Positions 24,692 to 32,747 of a DNA stretch of 64,000 bases are shown piece after piece. Both the position numbers and the translations under genes were made by a program. Below the pieces are notes generated by a model. That model was not told the DNA's origin and did not search any database. It saw nothing but the letters and a program-made list of their open reading frames with translations. This DNA is from Comamonadaceae bacterium (lineage in GTDB: Bacteria > Pseudomonadota > Gammaproteobacteria > Burkholderiales > Burkholderiaceae_C). Positions within the stretch are counted from its first letter, which is position 1; each line of letters starts with the position of its first letter. The stretch is from the NCBI GenBank assembly GCA_947476465.1, contig CANJQN010000003.1:62001-126000 (forward strand), read 5' to 3'.

Positions 24692-26341
24692 TCACCGCGG
24701 CATGGCGCGTTGCAGCAGGATGTCGAACTCGGTGTCGGCGGGCAAGGTGCCAAAGGCCTGGCCCCAATCACCACCTAAACGCGAGGCAGTGAAGGCGCTG
24801 GCCACGGCCGGTGGCGCCGACTGCCACAGCAGCGCGGCCTGCACCGCCAGCGCCACGTCCTGCGCCAGCCGGCGGGCGGTGGTCTCGTCGGCGACGGCGG
24901 CTTGCAGGCGGGCGGGCAGCTGGGCGATGGCGCGGTCCAGCGCCGGGTGGGCGCCGCGCGCGGGCGCCAGTTCGGCGGACAGTGCGGCGGGTGCATCGGC
25001 CTTGCCCAGCGCGCGCAGCAGGTCCAGCGCCATGATGTTGCCGGCCCCCTCCCAGATCGAGTTGACGGGCATCTCGCGGTAGATGCGGGCCATCACGCCT
25101 TGGCCAACCGCCTCCACATAGCCGTTGCCGCCCAGGCATTCCATGGCCTCTTGCGCGAAGGCGCTGCCGCGCTTGCAGATCCAGTACTTGGCCACGGGCG
25201 TGAGCAGCCTTGTGATGGCCGCCTCGTGCGCATCATCCGCGCGGTCGACGGCGCGGGCCACCCGCAGCGCGAGGGTGCAGGCGGCCTCGGCCTCCAGGGC
25301 CAGGTCGGCCAGGACGTTGCGCATCAAGGGCTGGGCGATCAGCGGCTTGCCGAAGGCCTGGCGCTGGCGGGCGTGGTCCAGCGCCAGAGCCAGGGCCTGG
25401 CGCATGAGGCCACTGGTGCCCAGGGCGCAGTCGAGCCGCGTGAGCGCGCCCATGGCCAGGATCTGCGGCACGCCTCGGCCCTCTTCGCCGACCAGCCAGG
25501 CGGTGGCGCCGTGGAACTCGACCTCGGCGCTGGCGTTGGCATGGTTGCCCAGCTTGTCCTTCAGGCGCTGGATGCGCAGCGCGTTGCGGCTGCCATCGGG
25601 CAGCACCCTCGGCAAGAACAGGCATGACAAGCCGCCCGCCGTGCGGGCCAGCACCAGGTGGGCGTCGCACATGGGCGCCGAGAAGAACCATTTATGGCCG
25701 GTGACGCGCAGGCGCGTCCCCCATTCATCGTGCCCGTCGGGCTCGGCGCGGGTGGTGTTGGCGCGCAGGTCGGAGCCGCCCTGCTTTTCGGTCATGCCCA
25801 TGCCCATGGTCAGGCCGGGCTTGTCGCGCCAGGGCTTGAGGAGCGGGTCGTATTCGCGGCTGGCCAGGCCCGGGCCCCAGTCGGCATAGACCGCCGCGTT
25901 GGCGCGCAGCGAAGGCGTGGCGGCGTAGCTCATGGAGATGGGGCACAGGGTGGAAGGCTCCAGCTCGGTGAACAGCATGAACCCGGCGGCCCGAAGCGTG
26001 TGGGGGAACACGGTGCCAGCAAGCGCCGCCCAGGGCGAACCATGCAGCCCTGCCTGAACCGCCTGCGCCATCAGAGCGTGGTACGAAGGGTGGAACTCGA
26101 CCTCGTCGATGCGGTGGCCCATGCGGTCATGGGTGTGCAGCTGCGGCGGGTTGGCGTTGGCCAGCCGCGCATGCGCCTGCATGGCCGGCGTGCCCAGGCA
26201 CTCGCCCAGGCGCGACAGGCCATCGGTGGCCAGGCCCGGCGCATGAAAGCGCAGCGCGTCGCGCAGCGCCGCGTTCGAGTCGAACAGGTTGTAGCCGCAC
26301 AGCGCATCGGGCTGGTTGAACACGTCGTGGGTGATGTCCAT
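24692..26341 (-). CDS. AidB-like acyl-CoA dehydrogenase
   Basis: The protein has 549 residues from ATG 26341, where GGAGG sits five bases upstream; an ATG four codons earlier lacks a site. The length and the N-terminal domain (NQPDALCGYNLFDSNAALRD, DRMGHRIDEVEFHPSYHALM) are those of AidB/isovaleryl-CoA dehydrogenase-like proteins. FAD and substrate motifs include GMGMTEKQGGSDLRANTT, HKWFFSAPMCDAHLVLA and ECLGGNGYVE; the catalytic Glu is in NSIWEGAGNIMALD. AidB binds DNA and protects against alkylation in E. coli, but its catabolic relatives act on branched or aryl acyl-CoAs. The operon with MDR, hotdog and SDR genes favours a metabolic role. Confidence 0.9.
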   Translation of the reverse strand: MDITHDVFNQPDALCGYNLFDSNAALRDALRFHAPGLATDGLSRLGECLGTPAMQAHARLANANPPQLHTHDRMGHRIDEVEFHPSYHALMAQAVQAGLHGSPWAALAGTVFPHTLRAAGFMLFTELEPSTLCPISMSYAATPSLRANAAVYADWGPGLASREYDPLLKPWRDKPGLTMGMGMTEKQGGSDLRANTTRAEPDGHDEWGTRLRVTGHKWFFSAPMCDAHLVLARTAGGLSCLFLPRVLPDGSRNALRIQRLKDKLGNHANASAEVEFHGATAWLVGEEGRGVPQILAMGALTRLDCALGTSGLMRQALALALDHARQRQAFGKPLIAQPLMRNVLADLALEAEAACTLALRVARAVDRADDAHEAAITRLLTPVAKYWICKRGSAFAQEAMECLGGNGYVEAVGQGVMARIYREMPVNSIWEGAGNIMALDLLRALGKADAPAALSAELAPARGAHPALDRAIAQLPARLQAAVADETTARRLAQDVALAVQAALLWQSAPPAVASAFTASRLGGDWGQAFGTLPADTEFDILLQRAMPR

Positions 26342-26363
26342 GCCAGCCTCCATGCCTTGATCG

Positions 26364-27380
26364 TCAAATGAGCTTGACCAGCTGCTTTCCGAAGTTTCGG
26401 CCCTTGAGCAGCCCTAGGAAAGCCTCGGGGGCGGATTCGAGGCTCTGGGCGACCGATTCGCGTGGGCGAAATTTGCCGCTGCCCACCAGCTCGGCCAGTT
26501 CACGCTGCGCCTGGCTCCACACCTCCATGTGCTCGCTGACGATGAAGGCCTCGATGCGCATGCGGTTGGCCAGAATCAGCTGCGGATAGGCCATGGGCAC
26601 AGGCTGCCCGTCGTAGCTGGCAATCATGCCGCACACCGCGATCCGGCTGAAGGGGTTCATGCGCAGCATGGCCGCGTCCATCACCAGGCCGCCGACGTTC
26701 TCGAACACGCCGTCGATGCCGTCAGGGCAAGCCTCTTTGAGGGCTCGGGCCAGCGAGAGCGCATCGGCATGCGGGCGGTAGTCGACGCAGGCGTCGAAAC
26801 CCAGCTCGCCGGTGACATAGCGGCACTTCTCGGGGCCGCCGGCCATGCCGACGACCCGGCAGCCGTGCGCCTTGGCCAGCACGCCCACGGCGCTGCCAAC
26901 GGCGCCGCTGGCCGCGCTGACGACGATCGTCTGGCCGGCCCGCGCCTCCAGCACCTTGACCAGCCCATACCAGGCGGTGATGCCCGGCATGCCCACCGCG
27001 CCCAGATAGTGCGACAGCGGCACGCGGGTGGTGTCGACCTTGCGCAGTGCGCCGGGCCGGCCGGCGTCGACCACGCTCCACTGCTGCCAGCCGCCCATGC
27101 CGGCCACCTTGTCGCCGGGGGTGAAGCTGGCGTGGCGGCTCTCCACCACCTCGCCGGCGGTGCCGCCGATCATCACCGTGCCCACCGGGTGCGGCGCTGC
27201 GTAGCTCTTGGTCTCGCTCATGCGGCCGCGCATGTAGGGATCGAGGCTGAGGTAATGGTGGCGCACCAGCACCTGGCCGTCGGCCAGCGGCGGCGTTTCG
27301 GTGGTGACGAACTTGAAGTTGCCTGCCGTGGCCTCGCCTTGCGGTCGGTTGTCCAGGAGGCATTGAAGATTGCTTGGCAT
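26364..27380 (-). CDS. NADP-dependent MDR-type oxidoreductase (leukotriene B4 12-dehydrogenase / CurA-like)
   Basis: The protein has 338 residues. The sequence shows LSLDPYMRGRMSE, the nucleotide-binding SAASGAVGSAVGVLAKAHGCRVVGMAGGPEKC, the YGLVKVLEARAGQTIVV region, and FENVGG typical of zinc-independent medium-chain reductases of the PTGR/CurA group. There are no zinc ligands. These enzymes reduce alpha,beta-unsaturated ketones or aldehydes with NADPH. It starts eight bases before the end of the gene upstream on the same strand and is followed 22 bp later by the acyl-CoA dehydrogenase. Confidence 0.92.
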   Translation of the reverse strand: MPSNLQCLLDNRPQGEATAGNFKFVTTETPPLADGQVLVRHHYLSLDPYMRGRMSETKSYAAPHPVGTVMIGGTAGEVVESRHASFTPGDKVAGMGGWQQWSVVDAGRPGALRKVDTTRVPLSHYLGAVGMPGITAWYGLVKVLEARAGQTIVVSAASGAVGSAVGVLAKAHGCRVVGMAGGPEKCRYVTGELGFDACVDYRPHADALSLARALKEACPDGIDGVFENVGGLVMDAAMLRMNPFSRIAVCGMIASYDGQPVPMAYPQLILANRMRIEAFIVSEHMEVWSQAQRELAELVGSGKFRPRESVAQSLESAPEAFLGLLKGRNFGKQLVKLI

Positions 27381-27389
27381 GGATGTGCC

Positions 27390-27818
27390 CTAGTCGGTCG
27401 AGATCACGCCATCGGCGGCGGGCCGGGGCTTGACGACCTTGAAGGTGCCGGTGGCATGGGCGCAGGCCTGGCCTTCCCCGTCGTACAGCGTGGCCTCGGT
27501 GAAGCCCAGGCTCTTGGTGCGGTGCTTGATGGAGCCTTCGCAGCGCAAGGCGCCAGTGGCGCCGCGCAGGAAGCTGGTCTTCATCTCGATGGTGACGCCG
27601 CCCATGCCGTGCGTCACGCTGCGCAGTGCCGTGACCATGGCCACGTCGAGCAGCGTCATGACCACACCGCCGTGCGCCACGCCAACGGAGTTCAAATGCT
27701 CAGGGCGCGCCTCGAAGCTGATCGTGGAGTGACCGCCCTCAAAGCGCGTGAGTACGAAGCCCAGAAGCCGCACGAAGGGAATCATGGCGCCGAAGGCCGG
27801 ATCGTCGAACAGGTTCAT
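27390..27818 (-). CDS. PaaI-family hotdog thioesterase
   Basis: The protein has 142 residues, starting at ATG 27818 which overlaps the SDR stop (TGATG). The single hotdog domain shows LNSVGVAHGGVVMTLLDVAM, the helix-lining HGG typical of PaaI/YbgC-like thioesterases, and TIEMKTSFLRGATG. It would hydrolyse acyl-CoA thioesters in the cytoplasm. A C-terminal segment of about 14 residues is unstructured. Confidence 0.9.
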   Translation of the reverse strand: MNLFDDPAFGAMIPFVRLLGFVLTRFEGGHSTISFEARPEHLNSVGVAHGGVVMTLLDVAMVTALRSVTHGMGGVTIEMKTSFLRGATGALRCEGSIKHRTKSLGFTEATLYDGEGQACAHATGTFKVVKPRPAADGVISTD

Positions 27819-28606
27819 CAGCCGCCCCTCACAACGCTGCTGCCGCCGTCGATCGCCAGGCACTGCCCGGTGATGTGCTTGCCGGCGTCGGAGGCGAACA
27901 GCACCACCGCGCCTTTGAGGTCCTCGTCGTCGCCCAGCCGGCCCAGCGGGGTGTGTGCGGCCAGCATCTGACCATGCGCCTCCAGCGTGGCGCGGGTGAG
28001 CTTGCTGGGAAAAAAACCGGGGCACAGGGCATTCACGTTGATGCCATGTTGCCCCCATTCAGCGGCGAGTGCACGGGTGAAATTGTTCACGGCGGCCTTG
28101 GAGGTGTTGTAGGCGATCATTCTCAGCTCGGGCGGGTTGCCGCCCAAACTGGCGATGGACGAAACATTGATGATGCGGCCGCGTTTGCGCGGGATCATGC
28201 AGCGCTTTCCGATGTGCTGGCTGAGGATGAAATAGCCGCGCACGTTGAGGTTCATGACCTTGTCCCAGGCCTCGACCGGGTGGTCTTCGGCGGGGCTGCC
28301 GTAGGACGCCCCCGCGTTGTTCACCAGGATGTCGATGTCGCCCATGCCGGCCAGGGTTTCGTCGGCCAGGGTGCGCAGTTGCGCCTCTTGGGCGCAGTCG
28401 GCGGCGATCCAGCGGGCGTCGATGCCGGCATCTTGCAGCTGCGCGACGGCGCGCTCGAGCTCGTCGGCCTTGCGGGCGGTGATCATGATCTTGGCGCCGG
28501 CCTCGCCCAGGGCATGGGCGATCTGCAGGCCCAGCCCGCGCGAGCCGCCGGTCACCAGGGCGGTGCGGCCGGTCAGGTCGAACAGTTCGCCAACGGCGCG
28601 CGTCAT
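27818..28606 (-). CDS. Short-chain dehydrogenase/reductase (SDR)
   Basis: The protein has 262 residues. The classical SDR layout is complete: TGGSRGLG cofactor loop (residues 19-26), NNAG, the catalytic Ser in NVSSIASLGG, and YNTSK (Tyr and Lys of YxxxK). PGFFPSKLT follows the active site. The TGGSRGLGLQ loop with an acidic residue absent after the second strand suggests NADP(H), by analogy. It is coupled upstream to the small membrane protein gene (ATGA) and downstream to the thioesterase gene. Confidence 0.93.
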   Translation of the reverse strand: MTRAVGELFDLTGRTALVTGGSRGLGLQIAHALGEAGAKIMITARKADELERAVAQLQDAGIDARWIAADCAQEAQLRTLADETLAGMGDIDILVNNAGASYGSPAEDHPVEAWDKVMNLNVRGYFILSQHIGKRCMIPRKRGRIINVSSIASLGGNPPELRMIAYNTSKAAVNNFTRALAAEWGQHGINVNALCPGFFPSKLTRATLEAHGQMLAAHTPLGRLGDDEDLKGAVVLFASDAGKHITGQCLAIDGGSSVVRGG

Positions 28607-28836
28607 CCGCGCCCCCGCGGGTCGGGGGTGGGGGCCTCATGGGTCATCCGCGAGCGCACCCAGATCAGCACCACGCCCAGCACCGCAGCGGCCGCGCCCG
28701 CGACCATCAGGAGTGTGCCGAGCAGGTTGTCTTCTCGGCGGGCAAGGCCCCCGACGACCAGGCCGAAAAGCCCGGCATAGATCAGGACCCAGGTCAGGTT
28801 TTGCAGGCGCTGGAGGGTGAGCGGTGAGTGGCGCAT
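28603..28836 (-). CDS. Small two-helix membrane protein
   Basis: The protein has 77 residues from ATG 28836; a TTG codon directly before is an alternative. Two hydrophobic segments (about 13-30 and 38-60) are separated by a short charged loop with ARREDN. The C-terminal tail is Pro/Arg-rich. The stop overlaps the SDR start (ATGA), so it is probably the first gene of the operon. I do not recognise a family beyond generic small membrane proteins; no clear ribosome site is visible. Confidence 0.6.
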   Translation of the reverse strand: MRHSPLTLQRLQNLTWVLIYAGLFGLVVGGLARREDNLLGTLLMVAGAAAAVLGVVLIWVRSRMTHEAPTPDPRGRG

Positions 28837-29097
28837 CAAGGGTTGACGAGGTTGAAAGAGGTCAGCGACCCCAAGGCTACATCTTGCACGGTCTTTCGCC
28901 TACTGATCAACCGGCTGCGGGTGCGTCGATCAGCCTCCATTAACGCTTCAGACACATCCAAAGATACGAGTGACGCCTTGCCCGAAACGCGCTGGCCGGC
29001 GTCCAACTTCATCAATCGACGTCGCCGGCTGTCGGCGGCTCGCCGCCACGGACCGGGGCATGTATTATGAGCATGGAGCTCCTAAATCGTACACATC
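28837..29097. other. 261-bp divergent control region before vapBC
   Basis: It separates the leftward membrane-protein operon from vapBC. Near vapBC, TATTAT (29063-29068) is a plausible -10 without a matching -35, and the 8-bp palindrome GGAGCTCC (29075-29082) lies between it and the vapB start and may be the autoregulatory operator. No gene is seen in the remainder. Confidence 0.4.
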
Positions 29098-29355
29098 ATG
29101 CGCACAAACATCGTCATCGATGACGCATTGCTCGCGTCCGCCATGAAGGCGGGTCCGTTCAGTACCAAGAAGGACGCCGTGGAAGCCGGGTTGCGCCTGC
29201 TGGCGCGGCAGGCGGCCTACCGCGAGATCCTGGCGCTGCGGGGCAAACTGCGCTGGGACGATGCGCCCATCGCCGCCGCGCCGGTGGTGGCCGAGCCTCG
29301 TGCGGCGTACGCGGCATCGAAGGGCGCGCCCACACGTGCGAGGCGCGCCAAGTGA
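29098..29355 (+). CDS. vapB: VapB-family antitoxin
   Basis: The protein has 85 residues. The N-terminal ribbon-helix-helix-like sequence MRTNIVIDDALLASAMKAG is the signature of the VapB family, followed by TKKDAVEAGLRLLAR and a basic, Ala/Arg-rich tail that should wrap the toxin. No ribosome site is at normal distance (GGAG is 19 bases away), so initiation may be weak or leaderless. It overlaps vapC by four bases (GTGA). Antitoxin and complex normally repress their own promoter. Confidence 0.9.
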   Translation: MRTNIVIDDALLASAMKAGPFSTKKDAVEAGLRLLARQAAYREILALRGKLRWDDAPIAAAPVVAEPRAAYAASKGAPTRARRAK

Positions 29356-29753
29356 TCTTGGTGGATTCGTCGGTCTGGATAGCCTTCTTCAACGGTCGAG
29401 ACAATGATGCGGTCGAGCGCCTGGCCGACCTGCTGGCCGACGCAAGCGCCCCGCTCGGAATGCCGGACCTGGTGCTGTGCGAGGTGCTGCGTGGATTTCG
29501 CCACGATCAGGATTTTCAGGCCGCGCGCCGTACGCTGGCCGCACTCCCCGTGGTCGCAATCGGCGGGGAAGGCGAGGTGTTGCACGCGGCCGGCCACTAC
29601 CGCGCCCTGCGCGCCGCGGGGATCACGGTGGCCAGCCCGATCGACGTGCTGCTGGCCAGTTACTGCATCGAGCACGACCATGCGCTGCTGCATGCGGACC
29701 GGGACTTCGACGCGCTGGAGCGTTTGCGAGGCCTGAAGATTTGGCGGCACTGA
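29352..29753 (+). CDS. vapC: VapC-family PIN-domain toxin (ribonuclease)
   Basis: The protein has 133 residues from GTG 29352. PIN-domain acidic residues are visible: Asp5 in ILVDSSVWIAFF, Glu in LVLCEVLRGFR, and Asp in SPIDVLLASYC and HADRDFDAL. VapC toxins are Mg2+-dependent endoribonucleases that cut tRNA or rRNA. The gene is intact with the normal length. It ends 60 bp from the convergent livF. Confidence 0.92.
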   Translation: MILVDSSVWIAFFNGRDNDAVERLADLLADASAPLGMPDLVLCEVLRGFRHDQDFQAARRTLAALPVVAIGGEGEVLHAAGHYRALRAAGITVASPIDVLLASYCIEHDHALLHADRDFDALERLRGLKIWRH

Positions 29754-29813
29754 GACCGTCCGCGCACGACCTCTACGCATTGAACGGACTAGCTTTGTCC
29801 ATCAGACTACCGC

Positions 29814-30518
29814 TCAGACCTCCAGCCACTCCCTGCGCACGGCGGCTGCATCCGTCTCCAGGCTCTGCGGCGTGCCCTCGAACACGATCTGCCCGTGGCC
29901 CATCACCAGCGCGCGGTCGGAAATCGCCATCGCAATGGTGAGCTTTTGCTCGATCAGCAGCACCGAGACGCCACGGGAGCGCAGGTTTTGCAGGTACCCT
30001 GCCACCTGCTCCACCACCTGCGGAGCCAGGCCTTCGGTCGGCTCGTCGATGATGATGAGGTCGGGGTCGCCCATGAGCGTGCGGCACAGGGTGAGCATCT
30101 GCTGCTCACCGCCCGACAGCACCCCGGCTTCGGTGTGCTGGCGCTCACGCAGGCGCGGGAACATCTGGTACATGTCGTCAAAGCCCCAGCGGCCCGCGGC
30201 GGCGCCGCTTTTCTGGCCCAGCATCAGGTTCTGGTGCACCGTGAGCGCGGGAAAAATGTCGCGGCTCTCCGGCACATAGCCCAGGCCCATGCGGGAGATC
30301 TCGTAGGGCTTTCGTCCCATCAGCGCCGCGCCCTTGAAGTCGACCCGCCCGCTGGCGTCCAGCAGGCCCATGATGGCCTTGGCGGTGGTCGAGCGGCCCG
30401 AGCCGTTGCGCCCCAGCAGGGCGACGATCTCGCCGGGGTGTACGGAAAAGCGCACCCCCTGCAGCACGTGGCTCTTGCCGTACCAGGCGTGAAGGTCGTC
30501 AACGCGCAACATCGTCAT
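29814..30518 (-). CDS. livF: Branched-chain amino acid-type ABC transporter ATPase, LivF, with Arg in Walker A
   Basis: The protein has 234 residues from ATG 30518, overlapping the livG stop (ATGA). The signature LSGGEQQ, Walker B LIIIDEPTEGL, and the switch His region are present. The Walker A motif reads GRNGSGRSTT: the invariant lysine is Arg42, encoded by a clear CGC codon. In classical ABC ATPases this substitution abolishes hydrolysis, though LivG could carry the canonical site. Partner: LivG, LivH and LivM. The operon also includes a binding protein; the substrate may be a branched-chain amino acid or an aromatic or aliphatic acid. Confidence 0.93.
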   Translation of the reverse strand: MTMLRVDDLHAWYGKSHVLQGVRFSVHPGEIVALLGRNGSGRSTTAKAIMGLLDASGRVDFKGAALMGRKPYEISRMGLGYVPESRDIFPALTVHQNLMLGQKSGAAAGRWGFDDMYQMFPRLRERQHTEAGVLSGGEQQMLTLCRTLMGDPDLIIIDEPTEGLAPQVVEQVAGYLQNLRSRGVSVLLIEQKLTIAMAISDRALVMGHGQIVFEGTPQSLETDAAAVRREWLEV

Positions 30519-31270
30519 GCGGCCTGCGGGCGGGCGCCCAGGTAGGCTTGCTGCACCCGGGTGTCGGCGCGCACCGCCTCGGGCGTGTCGAAGGCGATCA
30601 CCTCGCCGTAGACCACCACCGCGATGCGGTCGGCCAGGCCGAACACCACGCCCATGTCGTGCTCGATGGTCAGCAGTGTCCTGCCCTCGGTCACCTTGCG
30701 GATCAGCGCGATGAAGTGCTCGGTTTCGCTGCGGCTCATGCCGGCGGTGGGTTCGTCCAGCAGGATCACCTGGGCCCCGCCGGCGATGGTGATGCCGATC
30801 TCCAGTGCGCGCTGCTCGGCGTAGGTGAGGTTCGCAGCCAGCACGTCGCGCTTGCGCTCCAGGTGGATCATCTCCATGAGCTGCTCGGCGCGCTCGTTGG
30901 CGTCGTCCAGGTTGGCCAGAAAGCGCAGGAAGGTGTAGCGGTAACCCAGGCTCCACAACACGCCGCAGCGCAGGTTCTCGAACACGCTGAGCTTGGGAAA
31001 GATGTTGGTGATCTGGAAGCTGCGCGACAAGCCCATGCGGTTGATCTCGTAGGGCCGAAGCCCTTCGATGCGCTTGCCGTGCAGCAGCACCTGCCCGCTG
31101 GTGGGCGCGAAGCTCCCGCTGATCAGATTGAACAGGGTGGATTTGCCGGCGCCATTGGGGCCGATCACCGCGACCCGCTCGCCGGCGTTCACCGAGAGGT
31201 TGGCGCCGCGGATGATCTCGGTCTTGCCGAACTGCTTTCGCAGGTCGCGCAATTCAAGTGCACAGCTCAT
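30515..31270 (-). CDS. livG: Branched-chain amino acid-type ABC transporter ATPase, LivG
   Basis: The protein has 251 residues, started at ATG 31270 (MSCALELRDLRK). Walker A is canonical (GPNGAGKSTLFN), the signature region reads LTYAEQRALEIGITIA, and Walker B is VILLDEPTAGMS. LivG-type extra features such as the RSFQITNIFP segment are present. The frame stays open upstream through the intergenic repeat, but no start codon or ribosome site supports that. It pairs with LivF. Confidence 0.95.
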   Translation of the reverse strand: MSCALELRDLRKQFGKTEIIRGANLSVNAGERVAVIGPNGAGKSTLFNLISGSFAPTSGQVLLHGKRIEGLRPYEINRMGLSRSFQITNIFPKLSVFENLRCGVLWSLGYRYTFLRFLANLDDANERAEQLMEMIHLERKRDVLAANLTYAEQRALEIGITIAGGAQVILLDEPTAGMSRSETEHFIALIRKVTEGRTLLTIEHDMGVVFGLADRIAVVVYGEVIAFDTPEAVRADTRVQQAYLGARPQAA

Positions 31271-31348
31271 TTGGACCCCCACGCTCGGCAGTGCGTGTCC
31301 TTCGCTGCCCCCGGGGGGGTGCAAGCTTGCTTGAGGCGGCTCGGCGCG
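31271..31348. repeat. Comamonadaceae-type G/C-run intergenic repeat
   Basis: The sequence between livM and livG contains CGCTCGGCAGTGCGTGTCCT, TCGCTGCCCCCGGGGGGGT and GAGGCGGCTCGGCGCGG. These are recognisable as the family-specific intergenic repeat also present at 32654-32736. The C7/G7 core can form a short strong hairpin and could act as a transcription attenuator or mRNA stabiliser between the two genes. Confidence 0.6.
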
Positions 31349-31352
31349 GCGC

Positions 31353-32747
31353 TCATGCCCTGAACGCCTCCCGCTGCTTGATCTCTTTTTCGATCAGCTC
31401 CTGGGTGCTGCCCCACTGGTGCAGGAAGTGCCGCCGGGTCAGCTCGAACAGGCCGGCGCCGGTGATCAGGACAAAGATCGCGCCAACCCAGCTGTCGGCG
31501 GCAGCCACGTCGAGCCTGGCGCCCAGGAAGGTCACAGCGCCGCCCTGCCCCGCGTCCAGCTGCAGGTGGTAGACCATCTCCACCATCGCGGCGGCGCCCA
31601 GCAGCATCGTCAGGGCGCAGCCCGCCAACGCCAGATAAGCCACCCACAGCGCGCGCAAGCGCCCGAACGCGGCCACCCGCAGGTTCATCATCAGCAGGCT
31701 GGCGATGCCGCCGGGCGCATACATCACCATGAAGATGAAGACCAGGCCCAGGTACAGCAGCCAGGCGCGGGTGAATTCGCTGAACAAAACGAAGGCCAGC
31801 ACCATCAGCACCGCGCCGATAATCGGGCCGAAGAAGAAGGTGGCGCCCCCCAGGAAGGTGAACAGCAGGTAGCCGCCGGAGCGCCCCGCACCCACCACTT
31901 CGGCGGTGACGATCTCGAAGGTGAGCACGGCCAGGCCGCCGGCAATACCGGCGAAAAAGCCCGCGATCATGAACCCTGTGTAGCGGATGCGGTGGGGGTT
32001 GTAGCCCACGAACTCCACCCGCTGCGGGTTGTCGCGCACGGCGTTGAGCAGGCGCCCCAGCGGCGTGCGGGTAAAGGCGAACATCGCCACCGTGCATACG
32101 AAGGCATAGAGCGCGATCAGGTAGTACAGCTGCTGCGGCGGCCCGAAGCTGATGCCCAGCACCGGCTTGCCGACCACCCGGTTGGTGGTGATGCCGCCCT
32201 CGCCGCCGAAGAACTCGGGCACCATCAGCGACATCGAGAACACCAGCTCGCCCAGGCCCAGGGTGATCATCGCCACCGTGAGGTGCGCGCGCCGCGTGCT
32301 GATCCAGCCCAGCAACATGGCAAAGAACAGGCCGCCCAACCCTCCCACCAGCGGCACCAGCGACACCGGCAGCCAGGCCTTGCCATACATGTTCAGGGCA
32401 TGCACCGCGATATAAGCGCCCAGGCCGGTGTACACCGCGTGGCCGAAACTGAGCATGCCGCCCTGCCCCAGCAGAATGTTGTAGGACAGGCAGGCAATGA
32501 TGGCAATGCCGACCTGGGACAGGATCGTCAGCCCCAAACCACTGTCGAAGATCAGCGGCGCCACGCCCAGCACCAGCGCGAACACGCCCCACAGCACCCA
32601 CCGGCCGAGGTTCCACGGGCGAAACTCAAAAACGTCGCCGGCGGGCGCGTGGGCCACCGCGGAACCGGCTTTGCCGGGCTGCTGGTGGCGCCCCCTTGAG
32701 GGGGGGGCGGCGACACGAAGTGAGCCGCTTCGGGGGTGGACATTCAT
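31353..32747 (-). CDS. livM: Branched-chain amino acid-type ABC permease, LivM
   Basis: The protein has 464 residues, longer than most LivM (about 320-420). It has about ten membrane spans, with the family block GGLAVLTFEIVTAEVVGAG and a typical LivM core (GYNPHRIRYTGFMIAGFFAG). Two oddities: the first 38 residues (MNVHPRSGSLRVAAPPSRGR ... AHAPAG) are encoded by an intergenic-type repeat, and the last 100 residues add a tail with two more spans (VAYLALAGCALTMLLGAAAM; FVLITGAGLFELTRR). The start overlaps livH (ATGA); a start further in is possible if the repeat is not translated. Confidence 0.9.
   Translation of the reverse strand: MNVHPRSGSLRVAAPPSRGRHQQPGKAGSAVAHAPAGDVFEFRPWNLGRWVLWGVFALVLGVAPLIFDSGLGLTILSQVGIAIIACLSYNILLGQGGMLSFGHAVYTGLGAYIAVHALNMYGKAWLPVSLVPLVGGLGGLFFAMLLGWISTRRAHLTVAMITLGLGELVFSMSLMVPEFFGGEGGITTNRVVGKPVLGISFGPPQQLYYLIALYAFVCTVAMFAFTRTPLGRLLNAVRDNPQRVEFVGYNPHRIRYTGFMIAGFFAGIAGGLAVLTFEIVTAEVVGAGRSGGYLLFTFLGGATFFFGPIIGAVLMVLAFVLFSEFTRAWLLYLGLVFIFMVMYAPGGIASLLMMNLRVAAFGRLRALWVAYLALAGCALTMLLGAAAMVEMVYHLQLDAGQGGAVTFLGARLDVAAADSWVGAIFVLITGAGLFELTRRHFLHQWGSTQELIEKEIKQREAFRA
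32654..32736. repeat. Comamonadaceae-type G/C-run repeat overlapping the 5' end of livM
   Basis: CCACCGCGGAACCGGCTTTG, CTGGTGGCGCCCCCTTGAGG, and GACACGAAGTGAGCCGCTTC are successive parts of the same family-specific repeat as at 31271-31348. It lies between livH and the first membrane span of livM, inside the frame that starts at 32747, and would form a C5/G8 stem in mRNA. Confidence 0.65.

Noticed and set aside
28837..29097. Possible tRNA or small RNA before vapBC
   Set aside because: No cloverleaf arms or conserved T-loop sequence were found; only promoter-like elements near vapB.
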